From Omphiscola glabra (taxonomy: Eukaryota > Mollusca > Gastropoda > Lymnaeidae), in the NCBI GenBank assembly GCA_964017045.1, contig OZ024810.1, positions 6,201,062 to 6,265,061 on the forward strand: a stretch of DNA of 64,000 nucleotides, in the 5' to 3' direction. A model generated the notes under the pieces. That model saw only the letters and a list, made by a program, of their open reading frames with translations. It searched no databases and was not told the DNA's origin. Positions 31,501-39,115 of the stretch are shown here, in pieces (within the stretch, counting starts at the first letter, position 1; each line of letters opens with the position of its first letter). Both the position numbers and the translations under genes were made by a program.

Positions 31501-32453
31501 ATAATTTTCAGAAAATCGGACTTTTAACTACAGAATGAGGGGTAAAAAATCTCTATAATTCTGACAAAATCAGAAGAGTTGGCAGGTCTACTTTTACTGT
31601 TAGGTTTAGGGATAGTTTTAGGGTTTAAAATTTAACGTTTTATTCCTAATTTTAGCTGACGCGAGTTATTTTATTTTTACACACCCACCATCTTGGTTGC
31701 CGGGACCCGTGAAATCGTAACACAGACCGCTGCAACCAAGATGGCGGCCATGATAAAAAAATGACATGTCTTCTTTGACGTTAACCCTATCGGCTAATTC
31801 AGATAGATCGTACCTCATCATTAGGGTTAGGGTTCATGTTAGGTTTAGATTTAGGGTTCAGGTTAGGTAGGGATAGATTTAGGGTTCAGGTTAGGTTTAG
31901 GGATAAATTTCGGGTTCAGGCAACCAAGATAGCGGCCGTGGTAAAAAAACGCGGTACGATCTATCCGAATTTACCCCCCTATCTAATCACTATCAGTGAG
32001 TGCATTGCCTAATGTCATACAGTCATACTGGACTCATACTACTAATGTGAATGGGCGGAGTCAGACCTTACACCTTAATTATGGGCCAAAAGGATTCCTG
32101 TATTATTAAAATTACATGCACATAAAAAAATTAAAAACTCGGATTCTATTTCGCCGACGCCCATTTCCGATATAAATTTTCTAGGAGTTTCCCTTAATAA
32201 TGCTTGCGGCCAACACCTACTACAACTAAAGTACAGTTTCAGTGAGAATGATTTCAGAACAAAATATAAACTAAGAAGTCAGTTTCTTAGATGCGAATAT
32301 CAACTTAAACTTGAGCATACTCTTCACAATATCGGTAAGCACTTTTAGACCGTCCCTGTCTTCGGCTTGAAAACACCGAAGACATTTCCAAAAGGAAAAG
32401 TCGAAATAATATTGATCTATTGAAACCATAGCGGCTGTATTGTCGGTAGCCAT
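13431..32453 (-). CDS. TRF: Telomeric repeat-binding factor (TERF1/TERF2 homologue), 10 exons
   Basis: Spliced minus-strand gene: exons 32453-32321, 26721-26492, 26099-25989, 20207-20064, 19558-19476, 18725-18608, 16016-15953, 15282-15215, 14998-14905 and 13552-13431. All introns are GT-AG and every phase matches (1,0,0,0,2,0,1,0,1), giving about 388 residues with no internal stop. Residues ~12-206 read as a TRFH-like all-helical dimerisation domain. The order of segments follows vertebrate TRF1: a DFSFWKCLRCFQ helix, then NLVKAHILLIIDFL, then GYPKMLDTVVKDLVSKL. Residues ~318-365 form one Myb repeat with three Trp (SKWTEEEE, GQWLQI, KDKWRN) and the telobox LKDKWRN. Known family members are shelterin subunits that bind double-stranded TTAGGG telomeric DNA as dimers. 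The linker is short compared with human TRF1 and TRF2, and no N-terminal acidic or basic domain is seen. The family call is an inference from the domain pair; TRF1 and TRF2 cannot be told apart here. Confidence 0.85.
13797..14360 (+). pseudogene. Non-LTR retrotransposon C-terminal remnant
   Basis: LFYSATIGSLLNFSITCWCG and following SRLNRLIKKA-like residues match the post-RT region of LINEs (usual reading SLFYSAxIxSxLxFxIxCWxG). Later blocks (RYRYIRSALWNESF-like) are degraded. It lies in TRF intron 9. Confidence 0.55.
14905..14998 (-). CDS. TRF: TRF exon 9 (Myb helix 1)
   Basis: Acceptor GAATTCAG, donor AAG|GTGAGG. Encodes KSKWTEEEENEFIRKTFEIG, the first helix of a telobox-type Myb with its first Trp. 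Confidence 0.85.
15215..15282 (-). CDS. TRF: TRF exon 8 (basic linker)
   Basis: Acceptor with a long T tract ending TTTGTTTAG; donor TCA|GTGAGT. Encodes TFKLRQLKSIQPRRSLLDF, basic and disordered-looking, just before the Myb domain. Confidence 0.72.
15953..16016 (-). CDS. TRF: TRF exon 7 (linker)
   Basis: Short 64-base exon with strong sites (acceptor ATCTCTTCAG, donor CTG|GTGAGA). Phase 0 in and phase 1 out, encoding QQKNEMNETCECDNSELDR. It is the only exon seen that joins exon 6 to exon 8 in frame. Confidence 0.7.
16330..16860 (-). pseudogene. hAT transposase C-terminus (hATC dimerisation region)
   Basis: Minus strand reads VPFWVYPLCEKLFSTMNFNK, SKFRNKLTNEHLQAI, and upstream PHFKFFSDPLYLNVEDAPP. 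These are hallmark segments of BED-type hAT transposases. A poly(A/T) run at 16650-16671 and frame changes break it. Confidence 0.7.
16910..17058. mobile_element. SPIN-like hAT MITE
   Basis: TIRs CAGTGGTTCTCAACCT and AGGTTGAGAAGCACTG (one mismatch), with internal blocks TGTGGGTCGCAACACC, GAAAATAATTTTATGATTGG and AAGGAACTGT. Flanking 8-mers ATTTAATA and ACTTAGTA match at 6 of 8 positions. The sequence resembles the non-autonomous SPIN (Space Invader) hAT, which I recall as a horizontally transferred family. 149 bp, internally shortened. Confidence 0.7.
17600..18329. mobile_element. piggyBac-type element nested in the hAT
   Basis: Bounded by TTAA at 17596-17599 and 18330-18333, with inverted ends CCCTACCAGGCC and CCCTACTAGCCC. 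Contains an open frame at 17896-18174 (begins MSQTLGSQNFIKNTF) with no recognisable transposase motif, so it is probably non-autonomous. Confidence 0.6.
18608..18725 (-). CDS. TRF: TRF exon 6 (linker)
   Basis: One base completes the Arg codon from exon 5, then 39 codons (PMEVLDHIFLSLGGDP onward). The acceptor ends CAAG, weaker than CAG; donor GAG|GTTAGC. No alternative acceptor keeps the frame. Confidence 0.72.
18797..19075 (-). other. Unrecognised open segment in TRF intron 5
   Basis: A minus-strand frame reads PIVDEVNRLGCAHNKREIIH and EITEFVINRLKSV with protein-like composition, but no acceptor or donor puts it in the TRF frame. It may be a TE fragment. Confidence 0.25.
19476..19558 (-). 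CDS. TRF: TRF exon 5
   Basis: Acceptor ATTTGCAG, donor AG|GTAATT in phase 2. Encodes a charged helix starting IFEKHLNEKNKK, at the end of the TRFH region or the start of the linker. Confidence 0.8.
20064..20207 (-). CDS. TRF: TRF exon 4 (TRFH C-terminal helices)
   Basis: Exactly 48 codons, phase 0 at both ends. Acceptor is a T-rich tract plus CAACAG; donor GGG|GTAATT. Contains PLRKSGYPKMLDTVVKDL, which aligns by eye with the FFQHFSYNHMMEKIKSYV helix of TRF1. Confidence 0.85.
22233..23401 (+). mobile_element. piggyBac element inserted in the Helitron
   Basis: Exact TTAA on both sides (22229-22232 and 23402-23405), with ends CCCATTTGC and GAATGGG. The Helitron reading frame continues from one flank to the other once the element and one TTAA are removed. 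The element holds the start of a piggyBac transposase and is about 1.2 kb, so it is truncated or internally deleted. Confidence 0.75.
22634..23207 (+). pseudogene. piggyBac transposase, N-terminal part
   Basis: An acidic N-terminal region (DNEDESDIDIDQN) is followed, after a frameshift near 22920, by WKAVTNEDIYKFLYINIMFG, LHKLPTTKLYWSSDKLWRVP and YEKIRQYFHITN. These match the DDE_Tnp_1_7 entry region of piggyBac/PGBD proteins. The catalytic Asp region is missing. Confidence 0.7.
24663..25257 (+). mobile_element. Solo LTR (Ty3/gypsy) with 5-bp target duplication
   Basis: Begins TGTTATGAGGGATGATG and is flanked by CACAT at 24658-24662 and 25258-25262. It has a TATA-like CCTATAAAAAGG near 24878. 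It shares the TACCGGTAC and TTTTAGAACG(A/G)GCCATA blocks, in order, with the LTR at 43295/57203, so it is the same family. It lies in TRF intron 3. Confidence 0.7.
25263..25988. other. Unassigned DNA between the solo LTR and TRF exon 3
   Basis: A minus-strand frame at 25498-25300 ends at a good donor-like AAAAAG|GTGAGT, but its phase does not fit TRF. Nothing else is recognisable. Confidence 0.2.
25989..26099 (-). CDS. TRF: TRF exon 3 (TRFH)
   Basis: Exactly 37 codons, phase 0 at both ends, acceptor TTTTAG and donor AAG|GTAACT. Begins IVQIHSPSSSDKTFNE, at the position of the TRF1 CMENGNFKEAEEVF segment. Confidence 0.8.
26492..26721 (-). CDS. TRF: TRF exon 2 (TRFH core)
   Basis: Acceptor TTTTCCAG and donor GCT|GTAAGTAAG. 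76 whole codons follow the two bases that complete the split Ser codon. Encodes amphipathic helices including AHILLIIDFLEDKT and NEVNECIRK-like segments of the TRFH domain. Confidence 0.85.
27200..28815 (+). pseudogene. Non-LTR retrotransposon (RT to C-terminus), SINE-interrupted
   Basis: Fragments read NHREISLSNVTYKILTKLIA, a QGFSQ block, LAYADDIALLGKS at about 27960 (intact YADD) and KCKYLGLN. After the SINE come GRLRW and a SEWKDVVRLAKALHEL tail. Many stops. Same general type as the fragment at 34.15-35.29 kb. Confidence 0.65.
28391..28530 (+). repeat. tRNA-derived SINE
   Basis: Head GGATGGCTGAGCAGTCTAAA (A-box-like) and GGTCTGGAGTTCAATCC (B-box-like) are spaced as in a Leu/Ser-type tRNA. 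Then a family tail CACATTGTGATGGACGGATG and an A run. It sits inside the LINE at 27.2-28.8 kb. Confidence 0.6.
29232..30070 (+). mobile_element. hAT element, 5' part with BED-type transposase N-terminus
   Basis: Begins CAATGTTCCCTTTAAGCTGC (hAT-like terminus). An open frame at 29471-29743 starts MSKRQLSEPSVKLGDIFKY, followed by VCEMCFKANAGG and KLDYLKRHIKHK, a BED-like zinc-finger region. It decays after about 29760 but keeps recognisable blocks (MRQEAAQRKSAKED) to about 30070. No 3' end seen. Lies in TRF intron 1. Confidence 0.65.
30078..30510. repeat. Diverged ~165-bp tandem repeat, about 2.6 copies
   Basis: Blocks TCAGAAACCTTTT / TCAGATACCTTTG / TCAGAAAAATGCG, then ACTCACCAAAGTTTTATCGC and AAATGGTATAGGAGCGCAT, recur near 30100, 30265 and 30430. 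Confidence 0.6.
31688..31744. repeat. Inverted repeat with AAGATGG motifs
   Basis: CCATCTTGGTTGC and GCAACCAAGATGG, 13 bp exact, with a 31-bp spacer. The right arm continues into CGGCCATG, so it carries a YY1-like AAGATGGCGGCC. Confidence 0.55.
31792..31975. mobile_element. MITE with TTAGGG-like core
   Basis: Terminal inverted repeats GGCTAATTCAGATAGATCG / complement of GGTAAATTCGGATAGATCG, sharing the exact 13-mer GATAGATCGTACC. The core is made of TTAGGGTTAGGGTTCATG and TTAGGGTTCAGG-type repeats. Lies in TRF intron 1, ~0.35 kb from exon 1. Confidence 0.55.
32321..32453 (-). CDS. TRF: TRF exon 1 (start codon, TRFH helix 1)
   Basis: Begins MATDNTAAMVSIDQYYFDF and ends in phase 1 at donor AAGA|GTATGC. 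The aromatic WKCLRCFQ helix corresponds to the first TRFH helix of TRF1 (family knowledge). No upstream in-frame extension is needed. Confidence 0.8.
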
Positions 32454-32520
32454 GTTACAGAGAATAAATAACGCGCCACTTCCGAATACTGATGCTTTCC
32501 GTTTATTTTAAACCAATATA
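32454..32520 (-). promoter_or_regulatory. Probable TATA-less TRF promoter / 5' UTR
   Basis: Just upstream of the TRF ATG (minus strand) the sequence reads TTCGGAAGTGGCGCG. This combines an ETS-type core (GGAAGTG) with an E2F-like GGCGCG, and no TATA box is seen at a useful distance. Inference only. Confidence 0.35.
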
Positions 32521-32607
32521 TTGTAGTACATATTAAAATTGATTGATTGGATATTCATGCTACCTTAGCATGCTCACTGCGCTCTGGGTTTTACAAATCT
32601 ACTTTTG

Positions 32608-32960
32608 TTAAAAAAAATTTAAAAAATGTTTCTTAAATGATGTTTTATCCTTTTCAATAACCCTCAAAGATAGAGGCAAACTATTCCATAATTTTTGCAC
32701 TATCGCTTCAAAAGACTCCGTAAGACTTTTTTCTGTGTTCATCCACATTGGGAATTTGTAAGTAAGGACTGTGTAAAAGACTTCAGTTTCTTTAAGGATG
32801 CCGCATGCGTGTTTACGAATCAATTCTTTTAGATATTCCGGTGCAGAGCCTTCTATGCAGCTGTACACCAGGGACAGAATTTTGTGGTTAATGCGCTCAC
32901 TCACGGGAACCCAATGGAGATCTCGTAGAACTGGTGTGATGTGGTCAGATTTCTTTCTCC
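32608..32960 (-). pseudogene. LINE ORF2 C-terminal remnant
   Basis: Minus strand reads RINHKILSLVYSCIEGSAPE, YLKELIRKH, and SFEAIVQKLWNSLPLSLR, the standard C-terminal end of CR1/Jockey-type ORF2. It lies just upstream of TRF exon 1. Confidence 0.65.
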
Positions 32961-33319
32961 GCGATACAATGGCCTTAGCCTGTCAGCCACAAATCGGTTT
33001 GGACTCCGAAAAAAATGCTTCTTGCAAAGAAATGTGGGTCTCAAAATGTTTATTATCGTGCTGCTGCTGATTTTTGGCTCTTTTGACTAATGAGTTTGCC
33101 GACCACTGGCTTAAGCCCTGGCCATATTGACAATGAAATTAGACCTACTGCGTGCGTGGTTACTGGGTTACGAACATGGTACAAATAAAATCTAGCCCAT
33201 GTCTAAAATTATATTTAACTAAATTATATTCCGTTCTATTTAATTAATGTTTATACACAATAGTCCAATGAATATGATATATGTGTCCCAGTAGGTTGGG
33301 GGCTTGTGGTTGGGTTCAG

Positions 33320-33590
33320 TGTTTCTTTCAGAAATTTTCCCCCGAGGGGGCACTTTTGACGTTCGGGGGGGGGGGGGGGCAGTGCCAGTTTTTCAGTGGC
33401 CAGAGGCGTAGCTAAGGGGTGGCAGATGGGAAATATGTCCCCGGGCGCCAGATTAGCGGGGGCATCTAATGGGCATAGTGTTAATGGATGAAAATAATAG
33501 GTTTCAGAGTTTAGCGGGGGGGGGGGGGAGGGGGGGGCGTAAAAATGAATCTTGTCCCCTGTCATCAAAGACTCACGTCAGTGACGTAGC
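33320..33590 (+). repeat. MITE-like repeat (CAGAGGCGTAGCTAAGG family), copy 2
   Basis: Starts CAGTGTTTCTTTCAG and contains CCAGAGGCGTAGCTAAGGGG and GCGCCAGATTAGCGGGGGC. Two long G runs at 33364-33380 and 33516-33536. Confidence 0.6.
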
Positions 33591-33954
33591 AGTGTGAGGG
33601 GCGAACATTTGGTCTTCCCAGGTGTCATTTTTTCTTTAGATAGAGCGGCGGGATTTTACGGACATCTGCAGAGTTTCTATCGAGAAAGGTAGCGTAGCAA
33701 AAAAGTTAACCCACCTAGGGTGGCGCTAACACTAGGCACGCCGCTGGGCAGTATATATCAGCACCAAATTTGGCTGTCATGGCAAGTAATTTTATCGGGA
33801 AGTAGGGCAGCAGAAAATGTGTGATTGTTTAACAATCAAAAGGTGCATTTTGGAGTATACATGATTCGAATGTTTTGATAAGACTTTCATTTGATCGGGG
33901 GAAATAATTTTTCAAGCGTCGGGGGAGGCATTATGGCGACCAGTGCCAGACACA

Positions 33955-34180
33955 AACTAGATTTCTTCTTCTTTTTCTGTCTATTAAGGGCCCACGATCA
34001 ATTTATTGATCATTATGGCTCCTATAAATGTAGATGGGATTTGCAATGTTTCTGTGCCTGGTGTTGATGCGGATATTTCACTGGTAACAAGAGTTACCTA
34101 GTGAGGGTATCATGCACTGTATTCGATGTATCTTTAAGACTGTTTTTGAAGGGGCATTTAAAACGTTCATATATTTACTG
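33955..34180 (+). repeat. Interspersed repeat (GGGCCCACGATCAAT family), copy 2
   Basis: GGGCCCACGATCAATTTATT, then GATTTGCAATGTTTCTGTGC and GAGTTACCTAGTGAGGGTAT. Shares its blocks with 9285-9430. Confidence 0.4.
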
Positions 34181-34189
34181 TTAGATGTC

Positions 34190-35290
34190 TCGTAGAAAAA
34201 TGCTAAGAATACATCAACATATACCAACTATATCTGGACTACAAATCAGGTTATGATAGCATAGACAGGAAATACATGAACGATGCTGTGCTGGAACTTG
34301 GAGTCCTTAACAAACTTACCCGACTCATACATATGACGATGGATAACTACAAAAGTAGAATCAAAGTACAGAGGGAGTACTTGAGGGCGTTCCCAATCAA
34401 TCTGGGCCTCAGACAAGGAAATCCGTGTATCATTTTCAACATCACTTTAGAAAAAAGCATTAGAAACATACGTGTGAGCACCTGACAGGTGGTACAGAAC
34501 AACCATAAGGAACTTTATAAAGCCAGCCACTGCAATACCTGGCCTACACAGACGATATAGCGCTACTTGGTAGAAACAGCATTTCAGGGAACTTGAAGAT
34601 GTGACGGTCAAAGCTGGTCTTGATGTAAATAAAGCGAAGGCAATATTTATGATAATGTCAGGAAATACGCACTGATGAATTCATCAATATGAACATCGAC
34701 GCCTTTGAGAGGGTAGCTACTTTCAAATATCTAGGGGTGACTATAAATAAGCAAGAGGAAATACAATCGGAGGTGCAAGAAAGAATAACAGCATGCAACC
34801 GTTCTTATTTCAATTTACAAAAGCTACTTCAAAGCAAAAATCTCGCTTAGGGAACAAAGAAGGCAGTATACACCACAATCACAAGACCAGTAGTGAGACT
34901 TGGTTCCTACCAGAAAAGCAGAGAACCTGCTAAATATATGACCCGATGATAGACAATTTTGTTTTGGGAATCCGTACAAACTAAGCTATATCAATTGTAC
35001 AAATACCCATCCATAGTCACAACAATATAAAAAAAAGGCAGACTGCCTTAGGCAGGACACATTGAAAGGATGCCGGATTCTGGTGCAACAAAAACGATCT
35101 ACAGGCAGAAACCTAGGGGCAGACGGCTCACCGGTCGACCAAGACTGAGAGGGATTGACGATGTAGTGAAGGGCTTACAAAGGTTGGGGTTCGCACATGG
35201 AGTTGTAAAGCGATGGATCGATCCCAATGGAAGAATGGGGTGGAGCAGGCCAGAACCCTAAATGGGATGAAGCGCCACTGATGTAAACAT
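34190..35290 (+). pseudogene. Non-LTR retrotransposon RT fragment
   Basis: YQLYLDYKSGYDSIDRKYMN, LGLRQGNPCIIFNITLEKSI, then AYTDDIALLGRNS (YTDD in the YADD position), RVATFKYLGVTINKQEE, and a C-terminal GRRLTGRPRLRGIDDVVKGL block. Frameshifts and stops between blocks. Confidence 0.65.
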
Positions 35291-35929
35291 TTCAGATATT
35301 TGGGTGGGAAGCGCTAAAAATAACGACAATAACAGGACATCACTAACCGTATGTAACCGGTAAATTCCTAATTTTTTGTTTTAAAATTATTATTATTATT
35401 ATTTTTAAATTTTCATTTTATCTATGTCAGCATACATCTATGGAATCTACTACATTAAAATGTTTGCTAAAAATGGTTTTTTAAAGCATGATGCTATTAT
35501 ACAATATAATTTAAAAACAGATTGCACATGTTTATTTCTTAGCAAGAACTACCGGTATATTTAATTTACAGACATTTATATCGATGAAAAGGTAGTTTAA
35601 TACAGGGTTATTAAAAAGTCTTTCAACTTTTGCAGCTGCAAAATGTAATTAAATAAAAGATACCGATATCTGCGAATCAGAAAAATTAAGATTTAGCTTA
35701 TGATCAGGAGCGGCCAATTTTCAAAACAATACCATATTTATAATCGATTTCTGCGAGCCTGTAACAAGATTAACCTGAACGCTATGGATCATCAATATAT
35801 TTCGAACAAAGCGATATTTTATTTGTTCCAATAATTGTAAACGATTAAAGGCACATATTTCAATAACTTTTAAAAATTTTATAAAAATTAAATTTAGAGT
35901 AGTTTTTTTTTTTAAATTATTTTTTCTTA

Positions 35930-36025
35930 CACATTTTCCCCCGGGGGGGGGGGCACTTGACTTGCTCCGGGGGGGGGGCAGTGCCCCCCCGGAGGTATGC
36001 CTGAAAGAAACACTGGTTGGGTTGG
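35930..36025 (+). repeat. Fragment of the MITE family at 33320
   Basis: ACATTTTCCCCCGGGGGGG through TGCCTGAAAGAAACACTGG, with two G runs and a C run. The CTGAAAGAAACACTG end is the complement of CAGTGTTTCTTTCAG. It is arranged as a fold-back of the 5' block. Confidence 0.45.
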
Positions 36026-36574
36026 GGAGGGGGCAGGGTTGAATGAAGAACCCTACACCGTCACGGTTATATCTCTTATTATAAGTTACGTGGTTATGTC
36101 TACCTACACAGTTCTCGACATGCGCAATGTTATGTACATTCCGTTAGTGGTACGGCGCACTTATAGGCATCCAGTTCAGTGGCGTATCTAGGGGTTGGGG
36201 TCACCCGGTGCGGTAAACTCATGGTGTCACTCACAACAACCCCCCCCCCCTTTTTTTTCCCCGAGTCCACGATGGATTTCTTCTTGTTAATAAAAGTCCA
36301 CAGTATAACAAGAACAAAAACAAATTAATTGAAGGTCATGAGATAAATGTATTTAAGAACTGTAACACCTTCGTAGAATCGCCCGACCACATCGTATTTG
36401 GTATCAATGGAAAGATTTATTTCTCAAAATTTACATAAACGTACGAAAGTTACCGAACACTTCAATCGGCGTTAAATTATGGTCAAACAGTGCTTTTCTG
36501 AACTAATTATAAGGTTACCTAATTTCTGACACATCAACTTTGAACTTTTTAAAGCACGCATTTAGATCAGAGGC

Positions 36575-36720
36575 GAAGCTAGAGCCTCCCTTTCTTTTTT
36601 CAACTCTCAATCCCATTATTTTCATCATTAAAATAATATCAAAGCACAACTAGCCACTAACTAGTCTGGCACTCAGGGACATCTGCCCCCCCCCCTGCCT
36701 TCTTAGCTACGCCTCTGGCC
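36575..36720 (-). repeat. MITE family of 33320, partial copy
   Basis: On the minus strand: GGCCAGAGGCGTAGCTAAGA, a G run, and GAGTGCCAGACTAGTTAGTG. Confidence 0.5.
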
Positions 36721-36778
36721 AAATACTAATATCTCACAGATCACGAGATTAATGAAGTAAACATTTTACACGGTGATT

Positions 36779-36999
36779 TCTCTTATACTCTAATGATAAT
36801 AACTGATGGCCTGCATTCAAGCTGTGTAAACGTTCAAATCTTATTGCCCCGTCTATTAGTTCAAGCTTAACATACCGTGTTCTCTTATACTCTAAAGATA
36901 ATAATTGATGGCCTGCATTCAAGCTGTGTAAACGTTCAAATCTTATTGCCCCGTCTATTAGTTCAAGCTTAACATACCGTGTTCTCTTATACTCTAAAG
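36779..36999. repeat. 102-bp direct repeat, two copies plus a partial third
   Basis: TCTCTTATACTCTAA starts at 36779, 36881 and 36983, exactly 102 bp apart. The period is 34 codons, so a minus-strand frame repeats LEYKRTRYVKLELIDGAIRF. Not recognised. Confidence 0.7.
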
Positions 37000-37257
37000 C
37001 AGAGTTTTTAAACTGGGATTCCGAGGCACTTATGTGAGCACCTGTCATTGGCGTTATAGGAAAGGGGCTCCGGAGAGGGCGGGAAAATCTTCCCAGTAAA
37101 AATACACAGATAACGGCCGAAATCGCCAGGGTTCAAATGTGACAGTACCAGCTCTGTGTGATGATTAGTCGTTGCTTATCCACTTAATTATAATTGTTTC
37201 AGTCTTTGTCCAAATGAGCGTTTACCCTCTGAATTATTTTTCATAACACCTGTTTTT

Positions 37258-38031
37258 GTGCGACCGTGGACCGATTTATTGAAGAAGAGAAAATTAAACG
37301 ACGCAACAGCTGACGACCCTTCAGGAGCAGCTAGTACCTTGTCATGTGAGTCAACTGAAGCTACAGCTAGTACCTTGTCATGTGAGTCAACTGAAGCTAC
37401 AGCTAGTACCGTGTCATGTGAGTCAACTGAAGCTACAGCTAGTACCTTGTCATGTGAGTCAACTGAAGCTACAGCTAATACCTTGTCATGTGAGTCAACT
37501 GAAGCTACAGCTAGTACCTTGTCATGTGAGTCAACTGAAGCTACAGCTAGTAGCTTGTCATGTGAGTCAACTGAAGCTACAGCTAGTACCTTGTCATGTG
37601 AGTCAACTGAAGCTACAGCTAGTACCTTGTCATGTGAGTCAACTGAAGCTACAGCTAGTACCTTGTCATATGAGTCAACTGAAGCTACAGCTAGTACCTT
37701 GTCATGTGAGTCAACTGAAGCTACAGCTAGTACCTTGTCATGTGAGTCAACTGAAGCTACAGCTAGTACCGTGTCATGTGAGTCAACTGAAGCTACAGCT
37801 AGTACCTTGTCATGTGAGTCAACTGAAGGTACAGCTAGTACCTTGTCATGTGAGTCAACTGAAGCTACAGCTAGTACCTTGTCATGTGAGTCAACTGAAG
37901 CTACAGCTAGTATCGTGTCATGTGAGTCAACTGAAGCTACAGCTAGTATCGTGTCATGTGAGCCGAACGTGCCAAAAATGATATTGTTGATCGGAATCTT
38001 AAAGCTGGCCAATACAGGGACAGTTACATAG
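37258..38031 (+). pseudogene. hAT transposase N-terminus with a 36-bp repeat expansion
   Basis: Open for 257 codons. It starts MRPWTDLLKKRKLNDATADD, then 17 copies of a 12-residue repeat (ASTLSCESTEAT with small changes) and part of an 18th. It ends in frame at 38031; the BED-like segment that should follow is in another frame. The repeat explains the length. Expression is not excluded, but this is a TE-derived frame and not a recognised host gene. Open frames in two other registers over the same stretch are shadows. Confidence 0.5.
37330..37962. repeat. Minisatellite, 36-bp unit x17.6
   Basis: Unit AGTACCTTGTCATGTGAGTC continuing AACTGAAGCTACAGCT. Only scattered single-base differences between copies, so the expansion is recent. 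Confidence 0.9.
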
Positions 38032-38100
38032 CTATGGGCATTCACTTGGGCAGGAGATCCAAACTGCCCTTTACCTGTCTGTGTTGTATTCGGGGAAAAG

Positions 38101-38305
38101 CTTGCCAATAGTGTCATGGCACCAACTAAATGGCAGCGACACTTGCCAATAGTGTCATGGCACCAGCTAAATGGCAGCGACACTTGCCAATAGTGTCATG
38201 GCACAAGCTAAGTGGCAGCGACACTTGCCAATAGTGTCATGGCACCAGCTAAATGGCAGCGACACTTGCCAATAGTGTCATGGCACCAGCTAAATGGCAG
38301 TGACA
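38101..38305. repeat. Minisatellite, 41-bp unit x5
   Basis: CTTGCCAATAGTGTCATGGC begins at 38101, 38142, 38183, 38224 and 38265. It amplifies the transposase CGEKLANSVMAP coding segment. 41 is not a multiple of three, so it breaks the frame. Confidence 0.85.
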
Positions 38306-38809
38306 TTTAACAACTATACATCCGTGTGTTGTTCACAATAATGTGATGCACTTCGAGAGGGCTCTAATCTCGAATAAAAAACAGACTGCTATATTATGAG
38401 CAAAAATTCAGGGTAAGGGAAGCTCAAGAAGAAAGTTGCGCTGTCGCGGAAATCGTTGCAGAGAAAATGAAATCGCATACCCTTGCCGACACCATAATCT
38501 TACCTGCATGCAGAGAACTTGCATGTTTGGCAAAAGTGCCGTATCTGACATCAATAAGATTCCACTGTCAGAAAATACGATAAGCAGACGTATTTCGACA
38601 TGTCCAGCGGCATCCAAAGTCACATTTGAGTGAAGATAAAGACACGCGTGTTCAAGAAAACGAGGACCCGCAATCGTTGAGAAAGTTTTGATCTTCGGTT
38701 GCAGTTTTCAACATCTTAAATGTGCGCGTTCAGATTTTCTGCTATGAACATCATCTAAAGCCAAGAAACGAAATTGACGTACTGAAAGAAAAAACGAGGA
38801 TCACTGGAA

Positions 38810-39115
38810 TTAGGGGCGTACGAAGGTGGATGCTGAGGGGAGTTCCGGTTCTGGCGGCACATTTATTCTTTTAATGGAGTGGCGGTATTTTCGACCAAAT
38901 GAAGGATATTTTCGTGGAAAAATCCTGGCCCACCCGGACGCCACTAACCCTAGCTAACCCACTGATGGGAATACAAATTTGAACTGGATGAGAGTCATTT
39001 TGAAGAGCCAAGGGGTGTGGGGGGGGGGGGGGGGAAGTGCTAAGAGGTAGTTGGGGGATTACACAAGGTGTGACTTTTGTTTCCCGCGTAACGCATTTCC
39101 GCATGTAAAACATTT
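38810..39115. repeat. MITE-like G-rich repeat
   Basis: Begins AGGGGCGTACGAAGGTGGA and contains a 16-base G run at 39019-39034. Resembles other short GC-rich interspersed repeats here. No gene seen in 38.64-39.55 kb. Confidence 0.3.

Larger units (their letters stand above)
37000..38640 (+). mobile_element. hAT element 5' part with minisatellite-inflated transposase
   Basis: The start CAGAGTTTTTAAACTGGGAT resembles termini of ZBED5/SCAND3-type hAT elements. The transposase N-terminus follows at 37258: WTDLLKKRKLND, the 36-bp minisatellite, then FTWAGDPNCPLPVCVVFGEK (BED zinc-finger region), a 41-bp minisatellite, and FGKSAVSDINKIPLSENTIS with RRIS at 38520-38600. No 3' end located. Confidence 0.65.

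Noticed and set aside
37330..37962. CRISPR-like regular repeats
   Set aside because: Units are contiguous with no unique spacers and the DNA is eukaryotic. It is a minisatellite.
37188..38183. 331-codon minus-strand frame (SHDKVLAVASVD repeats)
   Set aside because: It is the antisense reading of the 36-bp minisatellite. A period divisible by three keeps several frames open on both strands.
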